The position numbers and the translations under genes are program-made. DNA of 64,000 nucleotides from Haemaphysalis longicornis (lineage: Eukaryota > Arthropoda > Arachnida > Ixodida > Ixodidae): positions 285,936,817 to 286,000,816 of the forward strand of contig CM023448.1 in NCBI GenBank assembly GCA_013339765.2, in the 5' to 3' direction. Every line of letters starts with the position of its first letter. Positions within the stretch are counted from its first letter, which is position 1. The notes beneath the pieces are model-generated. The model saw only the letters and a program-made list of their open reading frames with translations, searched no databases and was not told the origin of the DNA. Positions 46,860 through 56,896 of the stretch are shown here, one piece after another.

Positions 46860-48141
46860 TCACACGCACGCACTGGACTTCGATGCCGCCGATAGGCTGC
46901 GTGAAAGGCGCACGGTGACGTTGTACAGTGACGCCACTTCATCCATGATGCCTCGATCGCAACGCTTGAGGTCGATGTGGTACATGTGCACGTTGCACGC
47001 TGCATAGAGAAGCCGTTCAAGCATGGCGCCGCGCTTTGCCCTCGCGCGCGGCCACGTACCGCTTGTGTTTTGTCTGCGGTGGTGGGCCTCCTCGTATCCA
47101 TCGTCTTCCATCTGCATGTAGCGGCTTCTCTGGAACCTCCTGTGCTGCTTCGCTCGCGCCAGCTTTCCCGTGAAAAACGGGTCCTCGTCTTCGTCCTCAT
47201 CCTCGGCGGCTGACCGCTTCTTCGGCCGGACTTGTACGTCGTCCTCGGCGCCGGCGTCCATACGCTCGGCCTCTTCATCCAGTTCCTCCTCGTCCGAGGT
47301 GACAGCCGGGGCATCCTGCCGCCGGCCGCGACGATTGGGCGCCGTCTGATCACCACCTTCCTCCGAGTCGTCTTCAAAGAAAGCGTCCTCTTCGTCATTG
47401 CCGGCTTTCATTTTGAGTTTCTTCTTGCTAAATCCTTCTTCGAAGCCGTACTCGTACGAACTACCAGGCCGAATGGGGCCCTCGTCCTCGATGCTTGGAT
47501 ACTCGTGACTCTCCTTGGCCGCCTGCCGCGGAGCCTCGTTCTTCCTCGCCCGCGGGTGGTTCTCCTCGGCCCTCTTGCGCGCTGGTCTCTCGTCGTCGCT
47601 GTCGTCAGCTGCCTCGCGGAATGGGGCCCCTCGGCCACCGTCTCCTCCCGAGTCCCCCCGCTTCATGTCTGGCTTGAAGTCGTAGTACTCCTTGGCGTCT
47701 TCGTCTTCGTACTCCACATTCGGAGGAGGCAACGGGGGGGTCGGCATGGCTTTCGCCGCCGGGTCATTGTAGTAATCGTAATCCTCGCGACCTTTGTAGG
47801 AGTCGTGTCTGTTGGGAGAGGCCTTGCGCGCGGCCCGGCGTCGCGGGCTGTCGCCGTGGGCGCCGCCCTTTTTGTCGACGGCTGCAGATAACCGCTCGCG
47901 GTGGTTCCTCTGTGGTTTCTGCTCTCGCCTCCGGAATTCGTCGTAGAAATAATCCGCAGACTCGCTGCCAGCAGAAAAGCGCCTGCTGGGCGGATTACCT
48001 TTTCGAACGTGGCAGTCGACTCCGTACTCCTCCTCCAGTAGTCGCTTGTAGGTTATTAGTTGCGCACTTAGAGACATGTCACTTCTGCAGCTACTTCCTT
48101 GGCTAGCATTGTCGATGCAGTTTTCAAAGTCCTTGATGAAT
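46860..48141 (-). CDS. Array gene 6: long charged protein, both cassettes in one exon
   Basis: The acceptor ends ttccccag (AG at 48143-48142). From one base after it, 427 codons run open to TGA at 46862-46860. Residues 8, 18 and 43 form the N-cassette C-x9-C-x24-C. Residues ~45-360 are disordered and highly charged, with acidic tyrosine patches (EDYDYYND, EDEDAKEYYDF) that could be sulfation targets, many dibasic sites and Asp/Glu runs. Near residue 382 the motif LERLLYAACNVHMY aligns with the second Cys of the C-cassette (compare CAVGFY in gene 5). The first cassette Cys is Arg here, and no intron precedes it. The TGA overlaps a strong gtgagt at 46863-46858, which would splice in phase 2, and a weaker phase-1 gtgcgt lies at 46873-46868, so a further exon cannot be excluded. 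An LTR element sits just beyond. Confidence 0.75.
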
Positions 48142-50964
48142 CTGGGGAAAAAAAATAAAAGCACGCTGTTGCAAATTTATAAGTGCCAATGTGCAACGAC
48201 AGCTCTAACAACGTGGACTCAGAGCGTTACCGAAATTGCGTCGATTGGTGGCTATCACTGCAGTGGTTTCGGTTTCTGCGGGATGGTTTACTCGTAGTAG
48301 TACGTATACACGGACCAACAGCATGTATGGCTGGCCTGAGGGGTGCGAAGGCGAACGCCTTGTCTGATCTTCGTTGGGCGGTTGGGTATAGCACGGCAAG
48401 TATTCCTTGTTTTGCTTATGTTCGCATCACTTGCATTTGTTTATTTGTTTCTTCGCGCCTACGTCCTCGTGATTTCTGTCGTGTTCCAAGCATTTCAAAC
48501 TTTTAAACAGAACGCGAAAACGAGAATTTCGCTATACACGAATACTGGCAGCTGACCCCTCTAAACAGAGGTCCATTTCCTCGTATTAAGTCTTCGCGCC
48601 TGGTGTTTTTTATTCCTCCTCCACAGCGATTCGCGGCGTCTTACCCTCTCCACGGCGATTTACCCTTCGTCGAGGGGCGTCCCAGTTACCTCTCGCAACT
48701 GCGTTTTTCTCCCTGGCGACGTTCTTGATGCCGCGAGAGTTTTCCCATTGATCCTTCATCGCGGTCTTTTTGCAGCGACCATCGCTTTGCTTTTGTCTGG
48801 AGCTTTCAGCGTTAAATTTTCTCGGTGAACCTCGCCAATGCCTCCATTTGAGACACTAACCAGACTGAACGTCCGCTCTTCCATGCTTGAAGCATACAAG
48901 GCCATCGAATAACTCTGCCTCAGAAAAACTGAACGATGAACACGCTCCACATGAATTCTTCAAAGACTGCCATTGATTTTTTTTTTTCAATGACCATCGC
49001 CCAACAAAAATCGCACCGATCATACCGCGCCGTGGCACTGCGCAGTGCAAAACGTCGTGCTTACATTTTGTGTCGCCACAAAGGGGACCCACTCGTATGC
49101 TAAGCATTTGATGTTGCTTTGTTGGCGCATGGAAAACGACGGACGAACGGCTTCATCGATGACTGCTTCCTATTATCGCCGTGCTGCTCTATACGGTACG
49201 CGAACTCCCAAATATGTCGTTACTTGAAATAAACGCGATCGAATGTATTAATAGCGTTAATTTTTCCGCAGTTTTTCACATATCCCTAGTGAAGCTTTCG
49301 ATTACACGAAGTCAGTAAAGAAGACGCCATTGTGCCTGTTTCGAGCGGTTTACCTCTCGACTGCGGGTCGACTGCTTAGCCAGTTACTAACGGTCGCACA
49401 CTGGAGAGCCTTCGGACGACAAGCGTGTTGAGGCTCGTAAATGGGCGTCTTAACTCACACATCGCTGCACATCACCTTCTCACCATTCATGTATAACTAA
49501 ACCTAATGATTATTTCATATTAGTGACAGTCAAACTAGCCCCCATAATTAATAAAACTATCCAGTAATTGGAAAATGTAAACTGGTGGTCATTAGTGAGC
49601 AATTAATGTGGAATAATTTAAATGCAACAATTGGGTCAACAGATATTGTTATAGATATTAACTGACCGCAAAGTTCGGCTGAATATTCTGTTTGAAAATA
49701 CGTAATGATCGGTAAACACAAGCACCTCATTACCTACTGCTAATCTTGTACAACAGGTATATGCTGCAATAAACTTTGTAGCAGATACCAAGTGTAGTAT
49801 TTTTTTATATTACCGCACAAAAAATTATTTCCATGAACTGGTGCAACGTCACAACTTTAATTAATTTAAATGACATCTAGGTAAACATGGTGCACTCATA
49901 TGGCGATGACGAGCACTCCCGTGGCTGTACGACGTCCGAAGCAAGCAAGCGCACCGACGTGCATGCGTTTTCAGAGGTATGAACCCCTCAGGGCTTCGTA
50001 GCGAGCCTTGATTGTTCTGTGTCCGGCATCTGACGTGAGTTACCTTTAGGGAAATAAATCGTACTCACGGGCACACCTCATCCTTTGACGGTCGCCGCCG
50101 TGTCACTTTCTGATCCATGAAATTCTGGAAACCTATCGCACATACGAGGGCCTTTTTGAGCACTGCAGATTCGTCGCATTTTTCTTTCTGCTGGGCAGTC
50201 TCCACGCTGGTCTTCCGCTTTTCTTTTTCTGGTTGGGGGAAAATACGAGGGAATGACCATCCTTGCGCTAGATTTGCCGTTCATTGCTGCAACTCATTTT
50301 GTGGCGTGTGAAAATGTGGCCGTTCGCAATTGAAACTCGGAGATACACCAACATAGTCACAGGGCGCCCTCATAAAGCCACGGCAACAGAAGGAAGGTTC
50401 AGCTGCCTCCTCTGCGCATGCCAGACGGCCTGGAGTCGTAGCCGCTGTGATTTAAGATAGGTTAACCAGTCCCCAGACTACACACCTGCTCTCAACGTAA
50501 CCCGGGAAATCTCGCCGCATAAAATGAATTGGTGGTAATATAATCCCATTCCCGTCTGTAGGGATGGAATTATATAAGGAAATCCTTCACCCTCTTATAA
50601 ACCGAACTGCCTCGCGCCCTCTACGGCGGCAAAAAAGCGCAGGAGTCGTGGTTTCCTACACAGGAAGCCGTGTCGGCCCCATGTTCTCATAGAGATTGAA
50701 GAAATACTTCATGTGTCCTAGCCGCAAAATAGTGGTCTTCCTAGTCTACCCCCCCCCCCCCCCCTCCACCCCAAAAAAGTGTCGCTTTACGAGTACATGT
50801 TTTACTACGAAGGCCTTCAGCAGTCCAATTCTAGTAGAAGTACCTGAAAGCATGACCGCCCTTGCACATCACTGCCCCGTCGTGGTTTGGCGATTAGTGG
50901 CTGTTCACTTCGCTGCCCTTCCTCTGGGAGCGTGATTTGATAGCAGCGGTCATTGCTTAGCACA
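48142..50964. other. No recognised gene between genes 6 and 7
   Basis: AT-rich around 49480-49860. A C-rich run lies at 50750-50764. Short open frames have no recognised domain. Presumably it contains gene 6's first exon and gene 7's 3' UTR. Confidence 0.4.
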
Positions 50965-51125
50965 TCAGTAAGTAACGTGAACGTCGCCAAGCAAATTATC
51001 CATAACGGCGTTACAGTAGAACTGCGTTTGACAGGAGTCCATACAGAGCGCATACAACTGCCACGCAGAGAAACGGGATATGCGGTGACCTAAGCATTCG
51101 TTGGGCCCACGGAAAACGGCAATAT
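50965..51125 (-). CDS. Array gene 7: terminal C-cassette exon
   Basis: The acceptor is ttgtctccacag (AG at 51127-51126). The exon is 161 bases: two bases, 52 codons and TGA at 50967-50965. It is Cys-rich; the DSCQTQFYC segment aligns its first Cys and the QTQFY after it with the second Cys of other C-cassettes. The preceding Cys is displaced, so the C-x11-C spacing is not kept. Splicing to 51252 restores an Asp codon across a 126-bp intron. Confidence 0.72.
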
Positions 51126-51251
51126 CTGTGGAGACAATTTGTCGAAACAAATTGTTCAAAGTTCGGGGTGTTCAGGGTGGAGCATATTTTTCAGCCCCCG
51201 TAACCTGCCCCTGCTTCGTCCTCTGAAGACATTTGACAACGTGCCGCTTAC

Positions 51252-51391
51252 CTTTGATGCCGCTGCACCTCTGAGCGAATGGGGCTGTTATTCTGGTGAG
51301 CACAGACGACGCGTGTTTGTGCAGAGTCGACATGGTGCAGCCAGTCTGGTACTCTACCTTTGCCAGGCATTCTTTGACATCGGAGACGAAC
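51252..51391 (-). CDS. Array gene 7: N-cassette exon (compact)
   Basis: The acceptor ends cgtgcag (AG at 51393-51392); the donor is gtaagc (51251-51246). The 140 bases run phase 1 to phase 1. Seven codons precede C-x9-C-x23-C. With the terminal exon the product is about 100 residues plus an unseen first exon. This is the most upstream family member in the window and one of the two most compact loci. Confidence 0.77.
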
Positions 51392-52243
51392 CTGCACGGC
51401 GAGTTAACCTCAGTGCTGCCGTTTACCCGCACGCTGAACAATTCAGTCGGGGTCGCAGTCACGTACGTTCAAAAAAACGGTCTCAGCTGAGAGGCGACGA
51501 CAATTCAGCGGAGAAAGAGCCTAGAGTGAGCTGGTGAAAAATTATCTTTAAACAAACTATATCGCACGATGCCGTCATTTTAGCCTTAAAAATTATCTTA
51601 AATTGAAGCGACATCTTCCTACACAAGACTCACTCAGATTCTTACTAGCGCTGAACTCTTGGAGGGCCCACAGCACCAGTGGGCGCCGTTTATGTGCGAT
51701 TAAGCAATAATGGCTTTCCTTGCTCTGAACTAGTTCGACCAAAAGAAGATAGAAATCTAAGAAAGTTGTTGCGACTCGCTCAAACTGAATTATTTTCTGT
51801 GTTCTCTTTCTAACGTGCACCACGACCGCATTTGACCAGCACGCCCCTCTCAAGTACTTCAGGTAATACGTACAAAAACTTCGTAAGGCCAGTTTATTGC
51901 AAATCAGTGTTTAAACTTTATTCTGTATAAATAAAATAGTCCATCTTACAAATCAGTCTTTCACCTTTAAGGCGTTGTGCTGCTTAGCCTGAGTACGCGG
52001 GCTTTATCACGGCCGCGGCTGTTTAGATGGAGGTAAAGTCAACGAAGACAACGTAATCTAAATCCGCAGCCATCCACCACGGCGGGCCTCATAGCTCAAG
52101 TGTAGCCTTCACGCGTTGAACCACGAAATTTTGATTTTAAACGCTCTTCCCATTGACGTCCCCGCCTATACAACGGCCATGATTAAACTTTGAATGTATG
52201 CAGTGCGCGCTTTTCTACGAAATTGTAACGTTACAACAACAAA
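51392..52243. other. Upstream of gene 7, nothing recognised
   Basis: I searched the minus strand for a signal-peptide exon ending in a phase-1 donor and found none I could support. Confidence 0.4.
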
Positions 52244-52573
52244 AACAACAACAACAATAATAATAATAATCAATCAATCAATCAATCAACCTTTATTTTT
52301 GGTGCCCAGGAACAACCCTAGGGTCTTGGTACTGGTACACCATATACAAGCATTCATAAAAACAAACTAAAATCAAGACAACACAACACAGGAAACCATA
52401 TATATGAAAGAAACAATAAGGTAAAAATAGTTACAGAGATCCCAGAAAGCACAACAGCAAAAAAAAAGGAAGCCTAGTGTTAGAAGCCATGACACCCGGC
52501 CAGCAAAAACGTTGAAGGCACGTGAAAAATTGAAAATACACAAGCAAATACTCAATGAACATGACGGAGATAG
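52244..52573 (-). mobile_element. CR1-like LINE copy M3, 3' UTR only
   Basis: A minus-strand 3' UTR fragment. Its (TTGA)n(TTA)n tail is at 52244-52296. The unique part matches the 3' UTR of the plus-strand copy at about 59890-60180 (CTATCTCCGTCATG start, GGTGCCCAGGAAC-type end). It begins exactly where the tail of copy M2 ends. Confidence 0.8.
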
Positions 52574-52606
<33 letters not shown>

Positions 52607-54175
52607 CAATCATGTTTATTTACGTGCCCAGGAACAGCGAGAGGCCTGAGTGCTGGCGCACGGATAGTTATATGAAAACAAAATACAAGAAACATATTGC
52701 AAGAAACAAACAAGCGACAAGACACACACATATTGAAGTAGCGAAAATTACAAAAATAAAGCACAGGCGGAGCCTGGGTACAGGTAAAAAAGAAAAAAGA
52801 AGATGCCTTTGTGGCTCAGCTTATTGTAATGAATACACAACAAGCAGAGAACAAAGTTTGACAGTAAGACAACAAAAACAATGACAAGAGTATAGAGACA
52901 AATGATAAGACAAGCATGATAAGTAAACAGTTTCAAAAACAGGCAACTATATTGGTTAAACAGAACCGCAGAGAAACCAAATTTCAGCAATAAAAAAAAA
53001 GAAAAGAAAAACGAACGACAGAGATATCATAGATGTTTAACATACTGTGTTCAACAGCGCAGTACGGTAAATTGTAAAGGAGCTTTGAAAGATGTCAAGG
53101 CGTTCAGAGAAGCGGTTGTAGCCATTCTGTATTCTGCGCACTGGAGAATGATTGGAGTTGCGCGCAGCGGTCAAGAAAGGGCGATGCGACCTGGTGGGCC
53201 TCTGTGGAACACTAAACTCTAAACGGTTAAGCAGTCCGCGCAAGAAAGGTCACCATGAACAACTTAGTGAAGAAATGTAAGGTCTGCACGCATACGTCTG
53301 CAGTTCAAGGAAGGGATGGAAGGGACTATGGGTAATTCAGAATCAGGATGAAAACTGTGATTGTGATGACGGTGCTTAAATATGGATAAAAACTTCTTCT
53401 GCACACGTTCTATTAATTCACTACTAGATTTGGAGATGCCGTTCCAGGCAACAGAAGCATATTCTAACTGTGGTATACATATTGCATTGTATAGCATTAG
53501 AAATGGATCTGGAGAAGAGAATTCCTTTGTAATCCGACACACATTTCCAAGGCTTCGGAGTGCTCGCCGGGTGATGAGCCTAATATGAGGAGAAAAAGAG
53601 AGGGTACTGTCGAAAAGCACCCCTAGGTCCCTAATCTCATCAACCCTTTGCAGAGGAGCTCCCTCAATACTGTAGGAAAACAGCAGACGGTGGGTTTTCC
53701 GGCTGTAGGTGACAACCTTTGTTTTAGTGGGGTTTAAAATTAGGCAGTTTTTCCTGCACCAGCCCGATAATTCCGACACTTCCCTCTGCAAGGCACAGCA
53801 GTCCTGAACACCGCTAATGTGCCTAAATAGTTTACATCATCAGCATAGAGAAGAAAAGAGGAGTTTGTTAAACACTGTTGACACATCATTGATAAGACAG
53901 GAAAACAATAATGGACCCAGCACGGACCCCTGGGGTACACACTTGTTTGCAGGGTAAACACTAGACTTTTTGTAGTTAACATCTACATAAATGACCGGTC
54001 AAGGAGACAGTTGGACAACAAGGCAACAAGGCTTGCGTCTACACCGGACTTAGCAAGCTTGTTAATTAATAACTGATGGTTCACCACATCAAACGCATTA
54101 CTGAGGTCAAAATAAATAACGTCCAACTGGCCGTTTTCACAAACTGCAGCCGATACTGTGTCATATTGGAAGAAA
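52574..54175 (-). mobile_element. CR1-like LINE copy M2, 5'-truncated, with RT C-terminal half
   Basis: Minus strand, tail at 52574-52612. The coding remnants 54210-53037 read a KAFDVVNH-type RT block (NAFDVVNHQLL), the palm region with YADD, NPTKTKVV, and a thumb/C-terminal domain (LEYASVAWNG). Frameshifts and stops interrupt it. Confidence 0.82.
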
Positions 54176-55743
54176 TATATTGGAAGAAACAAACAAGCGA
54201 CAAGACACACAAATTGAAGCAGTCAAAATGACAAATAAAACACAGGCGGAGTGAAAGGTTGGTTCAGGTAAAAAAAAAGAAGAAAAAGACCCCTTTGTGG
54301 TTCTGCTGGTTGTTAAGACCACACAACAAGCAGAGCAACAAAGTTTGACAGAAAAACGACAAAAACAATGCCACCATGGTCACCATGAACAATTTTGTGA
54401 AGGAATGTAAGATCTGCACGCATACATCTGGAGTTCAAGGAAGGGATGGAAGGAGCTATGGTTAGTCAGAATCCAGACCCGGACTGTGAATGTGATGACG
54501 ATGCTTAATATAAATAAAAATTTCTTCTGCACACGTTCAATTATTTTACTACTACATTTGGAGATGCCGTTCCAGGTAACAGAAGCATATTCTAACTGAG
54601 GAATACATATTGTATTATATAACATCAGAAATGGATCGGGAGAAGAGAAATCCTTTGAAATCCGACACATATTTCCAAGACTTCGAAGGCTCGCCGGGTG
54701 ATGAGCCTAATATAAGGAGAAAAAGAGAGGGTACTGTCGAAAAGCACACTGAGGCCTCTAATCTACTCAATCTTTTGCAGCGGAGCTCCCTTAATACTTG
54801 AGGAAAAGAGAAACCGATTGGTTTTCCGGCTGAACGTGATAACCTTTGTTTTAGCAGGGCTTAAAATTTGACAGTGTTTGCTGCACCAGATCGATCACTC
54901 TGCGAGGCACAGTAGTCCTGAACAACGCTAATGTGCCTAAATACTTTGACATCATCAGCATAGAGAAGAAAAGATTTTGTTAGGACTGTTGACACATCGT
55001 TCATAAAGACAATAGTCGACCCAGCACGGAACCTTGAGGTACACCATTTGTTGCAGTGTAAACACCAATATTTTTGTTGCTTACATCTATGTAAAAGAAC
55101 CGGTCAAGTAGATAGGTGGACAACAAGGCAACAAGGGCTGAGTCTACACCGGACACAGTAAGCTTGTTAATAATTGATGGTTAAGCACATCAAACGCCTT
55201 ACTGAGGTCAAAATAAATGACGTCAGCTGGCCGTTTTCACAAGCTGCAGCCGAAGCCTGTGTCATAAAGGTGGCAAGGTTTGTAACCGTCGATCGACCTG
55301 AGGAAAAGCCGCGCTGATTTGGTATCAGAACATTCTTGACGCAGGCAGCAAGAACTTTGTTCAGAGCTGGCTCAATCAGTTTTGAGGCGACGCAAGAGTG
55401 AGATCGGGTGATAGTAACGGTTTGCTTATAACGAGACCTAAATATAGGAAAAAGTCGAGCGATCTTCCATGCACGAGGAAATCTGCCAAAAAGTTAACAG
55501 TTCATGAGGGCTGCTGGAATTCCATCTGCACCACAGGAAAATAGTTTCATGCGTCTAAGGCTATCATTGACAGGTTTTTCATCGAACATAAGTGTATTAA
55601 AATTATACATATTATTGAGCGATAGGCGTTCGTCGTTAGCATCAGGCAGTTGAAAGAATGACAGTACTGAGCAAAGCTGGCCCCAAACTTGTTCTTCAGA
55701 CGGCTTTGAACGACCGCATAGGTACCCCGAGAAGTTAGCTGGA
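54176..55743 (-). mobile_element. CR1-like LINE copy M1, 5'- and 3'-incomplete
   Basis: Minus strand. Homologous to M2 from its 3' UTR (GAAACAAACAAGCGACAAGACACAC, split here for length: GAAACAAACAAGCG and ACAAGACACAC) through RT to near 55743. It lacks its own (TTGA)n tail, because M2's 5' end joins inside its 3' UTR. The frame is heavily decayed; a short clear piece is 54670-54380. Confidence 0.72.
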
Positions 55744-55754
55744 TTTATTTTTCA

Positions 55755-55820
<66 letters not shown>
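55744..55820. repeat. (ATT)n microsatellite at the centre of the LINE stack
   Basis: About 24 TTA/ATT units. Minus-strand LINE copies run away to the left and plus-strand copies to the right, so the 5' ends of both sides face this tract. Confidence 0.9.
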
Positions 55821-55821
<1 letters not shown>

Positions 55822-55823
<2 letters not shown>

Positions 55824-56896
55824 GGCGCCTAGCAAGGATTGCTGTATTATATGCTCCTGTGTTTTTTACGGTAAGCAAGAGTTTTTCCGCTGCATTTCCT
55901 GTAAGAAACGCGTGCACGCGAAGTGTGTTGTATGGCCGGACGCTGAGCTTCAGCTCCTGAGATCTGGTGCTCGGCCGTTCAAGTGTAATATTTGTGAAAC
56001 GGCTGAGGTGGCGGCTAGGCCTAGAGTAGCCAACGACGACATCGGCCCGTCCGCAAGCAGGGCTCCTTCCCCCTCCCTTCGACGAGACTCGCCGGCAGTC
56101 GTCAAGAAAGCCCCGCCGCCGCCGTCCCAACCGGTTGACCTTGGAGGGGAAGCAGCCGGTCTTCGCGCACTCCTCATCGACGCGCTGGACGGCATTTCTT
56201 TCCTCACCGACCAAGTCGCCCGGCTGCGGGAGGACAACGACCTCCTACGCCGGGAAAACGCGCAGGCTTTCGACCGTCTCCGTCAGGGGAGGGAGGGTGA
56301 CCGCGCCCATTATGCGCAGGTGGTTGCCTCCTTGCGAGCGGAGGTGTGCTCCTTGCGTGCCCAACTACTTCACCACCCCGCCTCGTTGCCGGAAGGAGTG
56401 CGTCACAGCTCAGGGCAGCCTTCTTTTGCCCAAGCTGTAAACAAGGAAGTGTTGCCTTCGGCTACGTCTGCTCCGCTGCAGTCGGTGTCTTCGGCTTCTC
56501 CTGCACTGCCTCCTACTCCGTCCCAACTTTCCCCGGTGCATTCTGCGCCTGTGCTTGACTGTCTCATGTGTAGGTGCATCGGACACATGTGGACTGGTCG
56601 TCGTTCCGCAGCCGAAGCGCCCCAAAGCAATGTTCGTTTCAAAGCTTTCTCCGTCCACGACCTCTGCTAGTCTTAATGCCCACCTGTCAACCTTAGGTGT
56701 CTCGCCCTTGAACTGCCGACGACTGAAAACTAAATTTGACACGTACGCATCCTTTTATATTTCCGTCAGTGAAGAGTTTTTCGAGCGCTTGAATGACCCC
56801 GCTGTTTGGCCGAAAGACTGCCTCTTTAAGTTTCGAGGCATGTTTCGCGAAGGCATGCTTCACAGCTCTGAGCGCAACACACCAGAAAAAGAATAA
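55822..56896 (+). pseudogene. LINE P1 ORF1 with PHD finger and coiled coil
   Basis: From the ATG at 55822, residues ~8-55 form a C4-H-C3 zinc module (CIIC, CISC, HAKC, CNIC), as in PHD fingers. A Pro/Ser-rich linker and a Leu/Arg-rich coiled coil (about residues 110-180) follow, then a Ser/Pro stretch. The frame shifts around 56555. The second frame, to 56896, carries a C-terminal RRM-like segment. ORF1 of this LINE type binds RNA and aids retrotransposition; PHD-bearing ORF1 proteins are known in CR1-type elements. Confidence 0.75.

Noticed and set aside
47232..47891. Plus-strand 219-codon frame opposite gene 6
   Set aside because: Produced by the biased codons of the charged minus-strand exon; no domain or splice signals. 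The same applies to 527-976, opposite gene 1.
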